A stretch of 64,000 nucleotides of DNA from assembly GCA_944989445.1 (NCBI GenBank), contig CALYLW010001012.1, positions 89,501-153,500 on the forward strand, given 5' to 3'. Shown here in pieces: positions 38,401 to 51,300 of this stretch. Both the position numbers and the translations under genes were made by a program. Position 1 is the stretch's first letter. Every line of letters starts with the position of its first letter. This DNA is from Ampullaceana balthica (lineage: Eukaryota; Mollusca; Gastropoda; Lymnaeidae). Under the pieces are notes generated by a model that saw nothing but the letters and a program-made list of their open reading frames with translations, was not told where the DNA came from and did no database searches.

Positions 38401-41400
38401 CCGGTAGAGCCCTAATTTATATTTACTCCGGCAAATTCAAAATCCGTCAGTTTTAACAAATCTGACTCCAGCTGAAGCCGGATTTCACTTCGTAAATCCG
38501 GCCAAATCCAGCTCGCTCCAACCGAATTTCAAAATTTAGAATCCAGTACATCCTTACTTTAAAGTGGAAATTTTATATTTTAATACAATTTAATAGTGAA
38601 GTGTATTTTAAGTATTAGGGGCCGTCCATAAATGACGTCACGCACCTAGGGGGGGAGGGGGGTCACACTTTTGTGACGTTGCGTGACGAGGGGGAGGGAG
38701 GGGGTTGAAGAAATGTGACGTCACATCAAAAGGGTAACTTTAAATAAAACTTCCACTGAAATATTTGGTCGCTTACAATTTATTTAATGACTTTTTTTTT
38801 CTTTTTTAAAAAAAAATCAGTGCTTCTCAATGTGCTGGTCGGTAGGCCATCAGACGCTGGTTGGCGTATGCTATCAAGACACGAAAATTAAATCTAATTA
38901 TAATCCTTAAGTTTGAGAATCCACAAGATAACATATGAAATTGTTACACTGCGTCGTTTGATGTTGACATCAAAGCATTTGTTATCTAACCGCAGCTCCG
39001 TTTGGTTCTCTCATGCCCGTTACCACAAAATATACAAGTTTATGTATGCGTTAACAGACTCTAGGTCCTGCTCACGTGACTCAGGGATTTGGGGGAGCGT
39101 CTTTAGCACCCCCACCCCCCCCAAAAAAATGCTACTGGTGAGTTTTACAAGCATGACAAATGTCTAAAAATGATCTGAATAGGATTATGTGTAGATATTT
39201 TAAGTCAAAACGACACGGAATATCCTTTTTCTTTAAAAGAATCTATTTGATAGAATTAAAAACGTTTTAAGTTTGATATAATTGTTCGATGGTTTTTGAT
39301 AAAACGCCCCTGGCCATTTTAGTCTTCTAGATCAGTGCTTCTCAAATTGGTGGTCCGCGGACCGATGCCAGTCCATGGGCCATCCGCTGCCGGTCCGCAG
39401 ATGTTCTCAAAAAAGGACAGAAAAAATTGTCAGTGCAGGGAAAATAGTGCACCGGTCCCTGGTACAATGGAAAAAATTCCTGCTGGTCCGCAATACTAAA
39501 AAGTATGAGAAGCACTGTTCTAGATATAATGGTAAATGAGCCCATTTAAAATTAGTCAAGTATTCATTAACTTTATTGAATGCATCAAATTCTTGACATT
39601 GCAATTCGAGAGGAGAACAAAACAACTTTTCTTCTTAGCTCAGTTTTTAAGGCATTAATTTTAAATATCACAGAAATGATACGTGATAAAGACAAGTCAT
39701 GTGGATTAAGATTATTGTCACTCGTGTCAATATAAATGAAAGTAGGGTAGATTTAGGTGTCTTCATATAGTTCGTAGGTAAGAAATCTACATAGTTGTCA
39801 AATTTTTAAAAAATGCATTTTCTGGAAGGAATCTGTTTAATAATGGTCATATGTTCCAAGCGTACACGTACACATGACGTATTTTAATATATCTAGCGGA
39901 TTGTAGTGGATGTTATATGTCCCAAATGAGTCTGCATTACCCCCAAGAATTCCCTTTTTGACCCCAGTTCAGGTTATTTACCTCTGTTCGCCGACCTCTG
40001 TCTTACGGGAGGGGGGGGGTGCCCGTCAGTCAATTGAGGGATTTAAAAAAAACATTTTAAAAATGTTATTTGTAAATATTTTTTTTTCTAAACAAAGGCG
40101 TTAACCGTGATGATCAATAATCAATGTTTAATTTGTATTCATTAAAATAAAATATAAGCTAAGGATGTTAACACAGTTCGTTTTCTGAAAGCCGGTTAAA
40201 TGTTTTTTAAAAATGATTCACGCGGGTTACGATATTACAATTTAGATCTTCACTAAATAAATAATAAATACTTAAATGACAACAAAAGTGATTTGAAATA
40301 TACTTATTTTCAAATAGAAAATAAAGGTTTTTTTTGTTTTGTTTTTTTTGTTATTTTGTTTTGTTTTATTTTATGTCAAAGATTTGTGACGTATTTTTAG
40401 AGGGGGGGTCTAAGTTTTTGTGACGTCGTGTGACGAGGGGGGGGGAGGGGGTCAAAAATCGGCAAAAATTGCGTGACGTCATTTATGGACGGCCCCTTAA
40501 ATTAAATATTTTAATTTGGTGTTTTAAGGGGGGTGGTCACTGAGATTTGTGACAGTTTGTGACAGGGGGGAGGGGATAGTCAAAAATAGCGTGAAGTACT
40601 TTATGGATGGCCCCTAAACCAACAATTAACAGCTACTCAGGGCTGTAAAGAAGGAGCTCTGTAATATATTAGATAAACCAACAATTCTAATTGTGTGAGA
40701 CGAAAAGTGCTGTTTTTGACCAGGGTTTCTTCCCCTTATGTCCCCATTCCTCTGTGTTCTTTGGAAGAGGGGAAATTCACATTAGAGTAAGTTTATACCA
40801 CCTATATTAGTCTGCCAGAGTTTGGCTTTTTAACACTCACATACTTTAAAATGTGATTTAGGATTAAATTTGCCATTCTTTCAAAAAGACAAAACTGTTT
40901 CTTGTAGATCTACTGGTTGATAATGCTGAAATGAATATATTAGCAATAATCTTGTGCCTATTTTGATTTTAAAATACTCCAGCGGTGAATTTTTAAAATT
41001 ATTTTCTATTTCTAGTCTGTCAAGAATATAGAGAAGTATTTTTAAAAATTTAAACAAGACAATATTAGATATCACATTTCCACTTTTAAATTTCAGTTTA
41101 ATAGCGCTTGTTTATAAAAAGATTGATTGAATAACTGTTGTATCTGGACATCCTCCTATGTGCACAGGTTTATGTTTGTGCAATGAAGGCTTTGCTGGGG
41201 ACAGTTGTGATGTAGACCTCAATACTCCCCCAACACTCAGATCTGTGGACAGTCAATTCTGTGATTCAAGCCACCAAAAAAATTGTGACAAACTCAATAT
41301 TTATGGATTTGGTTTTGTTAACATTCAATCACTTCAATGTAGAATTGTTGAATTGGTATGTGATCTTTATTAATTATTTTTAAAGTTTTAAATAAAATAA

Positions 41401-44400
41401 TAATCAAATATCAATTTAAAAAAATTAATGAGCCAATTTTCATTCTAAATCTTTTGTAAATATTATTTTCAAAATTGTTTTAAAACACTTGAGCAGAGCT
41501 ACTAGAAGATACAAACTTTTAAAGTGTAGAATTGATTGGGATAAATATGGTGATAGAAAATTTATTATACTTTATTCTTTCCAATCAGAACAACACAAAC
41601 ATCTATAGGTATTCAGGGAGAATTATGACAGTGAATGCCACTTTTATTCGAAGTGAAACCATTAGAATTGACTTAACCAACATCTCTTCAGCTGAAATTG
41701 TCTGTGGCAACACAGCAACCCGGCTCAGCATGACGCCAGTGAGACGATTCAAGTACAACTCATTGTGTCAAAGATGCAGCACTACAGGATGTGCCACAAG
41801 AGTAAGATTAGATGCCACGTATTCAGATTTTTAATTTGAAGTACATCAGCAAAATTGTTTCTTGTTTCAACAACAAGATTATCTATCTTAAGTTTCTGTA
41901 TCAAATCATTATTTCTCATTTTTTGAATGTGCATTTTTACAATATTTTGTGCTAGTGGACTCGTCTGTGCTTGGCCAGTGAGTCAATATTATAAGGTGGG
42001 CATTCAGGAATTGACACCATACACTCACTATTTTGGTCCACCCCTAAATAGGCTAAATAGTTGGTGAACAAAATGTGGGTGACACTGCAATCAGCTTATA
42101 GATTAGTAGATGAATAAAATGTAAACAGAGTATGAGTGGGTGTGACGAAATTTATGGAGATAAAGTCATCTGCGCACGGGAACTGGGTAGAAAAAAGGGA
42201 ACTCACTATTGTCTGACCCAAAACCATCAACAATGCGACGAGCTGAACTGATTAGGTATGCACCGGGATCATGTGACAGGTCACGGTTGCATGACCGCGC
42301 TGCGACAATTAAAAGCCAATCAAAAAAGGGGTGAATATATTACCCATTGGGTATAAAGGCCAACGCAACCCGGCAATCAGTCTCTTTTCCGCCCAAGACG
42401 TCAGCAGAGTGTAGTGCCAGTGTGACCATAATTCATACCAATATATCTGCATCCATCCTTGTAGTGGAAGAGCCGACATTACTCTACTGACCAGAATCCA
42501 TGTAAGTTGAACTCTATCTTTGTTCCCTCGTATTTATGTAAATATATTATATGCAATTATCTAAATGTCAATCATTGTATAATGCCATGTTGAAATTATT
42601 GGAATATGTTAACCCCATGATCGCCGTATGGGGCCATGTGCGATAGTTAATTATCCCACATTTATTTCTTAACTAAATATGATTACACGCGCTCTATCGG
42701 ATAGATGGATCGAGTTATATCTATGTTTACTAAATACCATTACTATATTTACCTCAATCCACTTACGAGGTGTCAGCCAGATAGATCTGCACCCGTGGTG
42801 GTAGCGATGAGGTCCTAATTTCAGTCTCGTGTTATGTAATATATTTGATGACAATTTGTTTATATGAATCTATTTTGATCCCCTTTTGGCACCCTGCTCT
42901 GAAGGCTCGGCAGCCAGAAGGGTGGATTAAAACAGACAAAGTTGAGAAACTACCCATGTATGTTCTTCTATTTTCGTCTGGCTTCTGGGCACCCGCCAGT
43001 ACCGGGACAGAAGTGTCGTTAATACTCGGACCAAGAGCTGGACCCACCGCTGTTCCAAGCGACTTGGATCTGACACCCTACCTCATCCCTGCACCTATCG
43101 ACAGGACCCTGAGGAGGACAACTCAGCAGTTACCAGTTATTACGTCTAACGTAAAACTGATGCCGACAAACGCACTCTGCGTATGTCAAAGCCTATACGT
43201 GTACATGCACTACACGTACAGAAGCCGGTTATTCACACTTCCGTGATCACCGAAGTCACATGGGCCATAGGTGAAGCAGCCTACCGAGCCCCAAGGAACC
43301 GAACGATTCAGCTAGAGGGAACCTGCAGTACCAACAACACACTCCAGCACCGACGGAGCCTTGTGTAGGGCAGAGCTACCCAGCTGAACGCTTCATTGCA
43401 CACACTGACCAGGGGAGCGTGCAGGACCAACCGCCACACGGAGCGGGGCGCGACGACCCCATTGCATTTAAGTACCCACACCATAAACATAGTGTTACAA
43501 GGCATAGCCCTAATGATGATAAAGCTAGGCCAAAGAAGGGACAGTTAATTTGTTGTATCACTATTATCATTTGGAACCAGTTTCCACTATTGTATAAATT
43601 GTGTAAATAAATTTATTGTTACATTTTACACCCCTTTAGTCTGTTGATTATCGATTGCAAGAGATCACTAAAGTTATATGCTGTGAGCGGGAGGGTGATA
43701 TTTAAACATTACACCCCTAGACAACTTGCCAAACATAGATACACATCTTTCTCGCCACAGTGAGCCTGACAGAACCACTCTGTCCTTTACTATATAAGCT
43801 CACACTACTCTCTTCTTACTATTGCTCTCATTGACTCTGGATTTCACGTTCACTGTTTTGCTACGTTCTGTTAGGCTCACTCATACCCTGTTTACATGTT
43901 ATTCAAATAGTTGGTGACCAGGTTATCATGAGTTACTCTGTGTCATGTTTTACTCTGTGCCATGTGTTACTCTGTTTCATGTGTTACTCTGTGTCACGTG
44001 TTACTCTCTGTCATGAGTTACTCTGTGCCATGTGTTACTCTGTGTCATGTGTTACTCTGTGTCATGTGTTACTCTGTGTCACGTGTTACTCTGTCATGTT
44101 TTACTCTCTGTCATGTGTTACTCTGTGTCATGTGTTACTCTGTGTCATGTGTTACTCTGTGCCATGTGTTACTCTGTGTCATGTGTTACTCTGTGTCATG
44201 TGTTACTCTGTGTCACGTGTTACTCTGTGTCATGTTTTACTCTGCCAGAATGTTATAATGAATCAAATTTTTTTTCAAATTATTTTAACTCAGCCTAGGA
44301 GTGGTGAAACATTTGAACAAGACCCTTATACTGAGTTCCTTTTTTAAATCATTTTATTCCTTGTTGAATAGATGTGTAATATACTTTTGAATTCATTCTT

Positions 44401-45272
44401 TAGACGGACATCTGTATGATTGATGGTGAATGTTATGAAGCTGGATTCTTAAATAAAAACAATGAGGCCCAGAAATGCAGCCCCCCAAAATATACAACTT
44501 CATGGACCTGGATTACAGGTATGTATGTATACAACCCGTTACAACGTTTTTCTTTAAACTTAATTTAATTTACATGTGTCATATACATATATATATATGT
44601 ATAGTTTAAATTATAGTATTAAATTGTTATTGTTTTTTTCCCAGCTGGACAACTGGTTGACTTTAGGCTGGCTTTCCAGGAAATCTGGAATACAATTCTG
44701 ATTACATCAAAGTTCAATGTGACTCTGCATGGCTCAGCTCCCTTTAGTCTAGTCCCGGGACCAACAGGAGACAAGGTCATTGGGCTTGATGGAGTTGACC
44801 AATATTTGGAATTGACTAAAAAAGAGGAATGCTTCTGGGACATTGAAAAGTGTGATCTTGGACTTACTTTGTCATTCAGTGTTAAGATCAATGAAATCAG
44901 AGAAGGTGGGTTCTTATTGTGACCTTTGAATTTTGATCAGCTAGTTGTTGGTCTTGAGGGCCAGCCCTAGAGTGCGCGGGGCCCGAGGCAGCAAACCATG
45001 AGCGTGGCCCCAAGGCTGCAGATGAGGAGCAAGACCCATGCAAAAATTTGCATTTTTACATATATTAAAATAATGGGAAATACAAAATTAAATTACTTAC
45101 ATTTTCACTCTATAACATAACAGTATTGACACATCAATAATTACAGTTTTTATTCATCTAATTGAAGATCATAAAACTCAAAAAAGATGTTATTAATTAA
45201 AAAATTGTGTCTGGTATGCTAACTGACTGTTTATATATCTATATATATATATATATACATGTGTATATATAT

Positions 45273-45355
<83 letters not shown>

Positions 45356-48300
45356 CGTACACTAGCATTGGTTTGGTGTTGTTCAACTTCCACCTTGTTT
45401 TTACAACTTACAAGCGGGGTGAGAAATCCGAAAATAAGTTCATTATTATCAAGATCCTTAGCTACATCGTTCTCAAATGACAAAATAGCTAAGTTACTGA
45501 GCCGATCTTGAATAATTGTTTATCGCATATAGGTTTTAATAAGTTTTAGTTTCAATGGCTTCTTTCTCCGAAACCCACAGTGACAAAAATAGTTGCGTGT
45601 ATTAGGAAAGTCATTATAACGCTTGTTTAATGAAAGAAACTGCAAAATCTTAACAGGATCATTGTAGGTGACTGCAGGAATTATGAAGCTTAATCACTGC
45701 AACTTTTCAGGTTCCTTACTTTTGCAGACTGAGATTTTCTCCAGATTCTTATTGCAATTCAGTTTTTGTGTGTTTAATTGATGAAATTTATAAAGAAATC
45801 CAAAAGAGTCATGATGCCTTTGCAGTTGTTTAAAGCGACTGTCCATTGACATGATTTCCATATAAACAACCTGGTTTTAAAAATCTGTGTGAAATTTTCT
45901 TGTGCATCTACAAATCCTTCATCTTCTCCTTCATATTTAACTTCTTTTTTTCGCACTCCCGTCTCTTTAAAAATGGATTCAACTTCTACGTCCGTTTCAA
46001 TATCTTTTGCAAATGCTAATGTTTCATTTCCAATATTTCTGTAAAATTTTAACCATATGCAAGTATGTTTCATGCTTTCAACTGCAGCTGCTAGATTGAA
46101 AGAAATATTTTGTAATTCTTTGCTAATGCAATTAAATCCGAACCATTTGTCCACCAAAAAAACCAATTAAAACAATGGAGTTGAAGTTCTTAAGTTCTTT
46201 GCACAATGACTCTACTTCAATTCAAGCTTTTTAATCACTACTTTGCTCTGCAACTTCGAAAAAATATTCATATATTTTGCTGCTAGATATTGCACTGCCT
46301 CTACACTTTCTACACTGCTTTCCCATCTTGTTTCAGAAAGTGGTTTCACAAAATATTTCGAACATACTTGGAAAGGATAGCCCATCGCTTTGTTGTGCAT
46401 ATTGATGTACAGTAACATTTTATGTAGATATTAAATAAGAGGTAAAACTGTAAGACATGTCATGATATAAAATATACACCTAGCCCCCTATAAGGGACCT
46501 AATGGGGACCGTAGGGTGTCCTTATATCGATATTGTCCTTAAATAGGGGATCTACATTTTTTCACTTACCATAGCAATTTAAAGCCTAAAAATAGCGTTT
46601 TTGTATTTTGAGTGGGGGTTGACCATGTCTAAACTTGTTAAATTTATTGATTTAGTGATTGATCCCTGAAAAAATAATACATGTACAATAATTAAAAAAC
46701 AAAAAATCCTTTGAAAGTAGAATATGTCTTCAAATTTTAGAATATGCAAAAATTTACAGATTATTCCTCCTAAATACAATGTGGAAATTGTAACAGCTTA
46801 TAAATAAAGTATTGAAATGTTCAAAAGCTAAATGAATAAATATATTATAAATACCTTAGCAAAAACTGCATCAAACTTACTTAGTTTATTTACATAGTGT
46901 TCCTGAGTAAGTCAGTGATAACATTTATTTGGCCACAAATAGTTTTGTTTTGTCAATAAAATGTTTTAAAATGAAGTGTTAAAATTATCTCAGAGCACAA
47001 CAATTTTCTGACAAAATGAAATTTTTTTCCAAAACAAACTTGTTAAAAGTATGAGAAGTGTTTATAACATTATAACTTTGGAGGCTAGATTACAATTTAG
47101 AAAATTTAGTTTTAATTTAAAATATGTAGTAATAAGCCTTATTATGAAAAATATCTTTATCAATTTTCAGGTAATTTAATACAAATTGTAATATGCTACA
47201 CAATCAATAATTATTAAATGAAAGCATCAGTCACCATGGGTAAGCATGTGAACAGTGACATAGTATATTTAGAAAATGTTAACATTTATAATGATGTCTA
47301 ATATGGTATTCATAGGAATGATTATATTTGGCAATGGGGCAAATGACCATACCCGTTATGGTTTCTCCATGTGGATTTCAAGTGGCCATCTTTACCTCCG
47401 GGTCAGCACAAGATCCAGGGAGTGGACGGTGGTCACTAATGAGTATAGTCTGAATCAGTTCTTGAATTTTAAAATCTCTTGGAGTGCTCAGTACGGTGAG
47501 TATTTTATTTTAAGATATTCCATAACCAGTCTGGAATGTGGATACATACTTTATTCTGGTTTATTTCACCCACAGTGGGTGCATGTACTCTGAACTAATA
47601 TTATGAAATTTATAGCCATTTTACCGGCATTGTTTGGAATGTTCATCTTTGCTAATCATTGATTTCTTATATTATAATTAATTTTTTTTTAAAGATTCTA
47701 GGACACAACAGCTTCTTTTGCCTCTTACTTGGTTTACAATCTTATACTATTGATTAGACATATTTTTAATGTATTTATATGTATCCTCATGTATCTAAAT
47801 CTCCTTTGAACTTTGGCACTCTCTCAAATCAACTATTTTCCTCATTCAATGTATTTTTAAAAAATCTCAGATAGGAGAAAAGCTGGAAGAATTAATTTAT
47901 AATATTTATTATAGAATTTTTAATTTTAATATTTGAATTTATATTTATAAATTAAATTTTTTAATTGTAGGTCTTCGGTTGTTCCTGAATGAAAAGATAA
48001 TTGCCCAACAAACAATTTACACAGTCCGAACTAGGGAAATTACATTAAACAGCACACAGTTTCTAATAGGCAAAAATGAGTTGAACTCAGTATTTTCCAA
48101 TATTACCATTGGTAGTTTTGATGTACTGTATGCTACAGAAGAAACAGCCCAAGCACTTAATCTTACCATAAGTAGGTGGTATTATAAACAAACCTTTAAT
48201 TATCTCTAATGACAAATGTTTATATGGTATAGTATGTAAATAGAAACTGAGATGTAAATAACATAATTTAAAAAGTCTTTTACCTTGATAAAAATTTGAC

Positions 48301-51300
48301 TGTTCCTAAATAAATTAAGTTTTTTGACATAGCTGAGAAAAACAAATTATTAAGTCCCATAAGATGTGTAGTTTTAAAATGTTTAAAAATGCATAACTAA
48401 TTTTTAAAAAATGTATATTTGTTTTCTCTGAGCTTCTCATTAAATTGGTGTCAAAGTTTTTACTTGTTTCTTTTCAGGCTACCCCATCTTTGACAAGTTG
48501 CCAGTTCTTGCAGTAAAGGTAGAAAATTCCACTTCTCCTGTCAGCTTGAAATGTACATTCCTCCCACTACAGCCAGCAAACATGGAAGAATATGAATACA
48601 TGATAACATGGTACAGGAACAACATGAGATTTCAAACAACTGAGCTAGGAAACTATACGATTAGTGTTCTTGAAGAATTCAACATCCCAGTTTTAAATTT
48701 GGGGGATAAGGTAAGATTAATTAAATGTGTTATTTAATACAATCAATAATCTGGTAAAGAAAATAAATTTATTTATTATGCTCCTTTCTACAAACAAACA
48801 AAATAATGTACAGAACATAAAGAAAATTATGGAATTGAATAAAAAATATTTTTTGTGTTTGTTTTTGTGCTTCATCTCTTATAGATTTTTGGATACATTT
48901 TTGAATGTGTTGGGGGTTGCTAAAATTTATAGAGATAAATATTTATAAATGCAATATCAAAAAAATTTAATTTATTGTTTTTATGAAAATATGTTTTTTA
49001 TGTCCTTTTAAAAAAATACATTTTCATTTAAAAAATCTATATTCTATTTTCATTAATTTGAATTGAATATATCCACACACCAAAAAGTGACAAAGACCCA
49101 TATATTATTTTTTTTTAAAAAGGGAATGAATTGTACTCTTCATACTTGAAATGTGTTGTTTTTTTCTTTGACCACATGTACTACAGATATCATGTGGAGT
49201 ATCTGCTTGTATACAAGGAAACTGTAATGACACAAGGGGACCTGAATTAAAGAGCTTAGAATTAGCAGCATCAATATGGGTAGGAATAATACAAATAAAC
49301 TTAAAGTCAAATATTTTCTACACCCTATGAAAACGAAGCATAAACTTCTTGTAGGAAAATATTTCCATTACAAGTAAAATTGCATAAATACTGGAAGATT
49401 AGCTTTAGTGCTCGAATTTAATAATTTAAATGAAATAAGTATTTTATTTTAAATACCAAAAATGAACACTAGCTTCATTGGCAAATCGATCATTCCTTAT
49501 CCTTATTAATTGAATTTTTGCTATGCTTTTTTTTTACTGACAAAGTATATCTTATCATATAAATGATTAATTAGTTACATGTTTGTTATTGCAGGTTCAG
49601 GAGAAAACAATTGTTGTTGTTGAAGGCCAAAGTCCATCATTTGTGACTGTCCTGTCAAATCTACCACCTCGTATGTTCTGTCCAAGAAAAATTTCTGAAG
49701 AAAATTGTGTCATAACAATACAAACATCATTCAGTGACAATGGCCAAGACATTAAAGTGAGATCAAATATTAATTTCTTCTGAACTGTAATAATCATTAT
49801 GCTGTGCAAATATAAGGAATATAAGAAAACGTGAAGAAAGACAAGACAAACATTTTTTTAACTTTCAACAGAAATATTTTGAATGGGGAAAGCTTAACTT
49901 GTTGTTAATATGTCCATGAAACAAAATTCTTATTGAAATAAGTCTTTATTTTCATTAAATAAACATCTGTGAAAGTTAACCTGTTTGTCTATTTATTATT
50001 GCTGTTGAAGGCCTTTATAAGATTAAAACCATCATTTTAAACATAGCTTTAATTTCTATGAATCTAACAGTGTCTGGACTCCAAGAGAATTCCTCAAGCC
50101 ATCATTGTAGCTAACAGTGGAACAGGCGGCTGTGACACTGTCATCACATCACTAACCTGGCAGCAGGGTGTCACAATCTCAGTCCAGGCTGGCTTGGATA
50201 ATTTAAAGGACAAAAATCAGACATTAACACTTGTAGTCACAGCTACGCTAAAGATATTGGAATATTTACAAACGACTCAAACTATAGGCAAAGTTGTGGT
50301 GAGACTATTGAAATTGAAGATTCTTTTATATTATATGTTATTTATATTTACCACTTACAACCTATCAGATGAAATGGCTAAATAATTGGAACATTGATAA
50401 ACTGATAGACGTTTTAAAGGATCTTTTTTAAAAAAACAAAAAAACCTAAATTATATTTTCAAAATAAAATTTCAAAGAAGTCAGGTTATTGCTATTTGAT
50501 TCCCACATCTTGTAAAGCTTATTTCATAACTATATTGTAAAATGTCTTGATTTTTGTGTTGATTCTTATCAAGATATAAATCACAAGAAATTTTTTTGCA
50601 TGTTTATCTTTAGTGGTTGTTGTTGAAAATATATATCTGTCACTTTACTGAGTAGTAGCTTGTAGCATCAGTTTTAATTATATAATCTTGTCCCTTTATT
50701 TTGTTATTTTTAGGTTGTTGCACAAGACAATGATATAAAATCTGAATGTCTTATTCATGGAGATCCTCATATCAGTACATTTGATAATCAGTAAGAAATA
50801 ATTACTTCAAAAGCAATTTTTACAGATTTTTCTTTGTATTTTTCTAAACCTTAATTAATATTGGTAAATAATATAGTTTTTATGCCAAATTTAAAATTTC
50901 CTAGCATTTAAAATTGTATTTCTTTTACTATTTCTTTGCAAATAAAAATATGTAAAGATATTTTAAAACTATTCTAACTATAATATTATTTTATTTATAA
51001 CCTAACCTGTGATTAACTTAAAATAAACAAAGCTACTGGCCCAGATGATTTGCCTGCAAGGTTATTAAAAGAACTAAGCAATGAACTGTCCCCAATCCTT
51101 GTAGTTCTCTTTCAAGCCTCTCTAAACCAGGGTAAAGTGCCCCAGGATTGGAAATTAGCTAACGTAACTCCACTCTTTAAGAAAGGGGATAAATCAGACC
51201 CTGGTAATTACAGGCCTGTATCACTTACTAGTATCACCTGTAAATTACTAGAACACATAATATATAGTAGAATAGTTAACCACCTTGACAAATATAATGC

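Larger units (their letters stand above)
36604..40614. mobile_element. Harbinger-like element H3 (outer, carrying nested elements)
   Basis: Ends GGGGCCATCCATAGAGTATG (left) and, complemented, GGGGCCATCCATAAAGTACT (right), flanked by TAA (36601-36603 and 40615-40617). It contains a Helitron-like start at 36743, a hAT-type MITE at 38300-38556 and the related element H2 at 38618-40496. No H-family transposase is visible. Confidence 0.7.

Noticed and set aside
42845..43246. 133-residue + strand frame in the unclassified insertion
   Set aside because: No domain or motif recognised and several overlapping antisense frames of similar length; kept only as part of the insertion.
43928..44250. CRISPR-like regular repeats (also 58441-58610 and 59494-59680)
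   Set aside because: No unique spacers; units are directly adjacent, as in minisatellites of a eukaryotic intron.
43928..44347. Cys/Val/Leu-rich frames ([14 protein letters not shown] repeats) in all + phases
   Set aside because: Products of the 17-bp minisatellite; no splice signals or similarity to the surrounding gene.
45193..45483. Tyr/Ile repeat frame on the minus strand
   Set aside because: It is the translation of a (TA)n tract.
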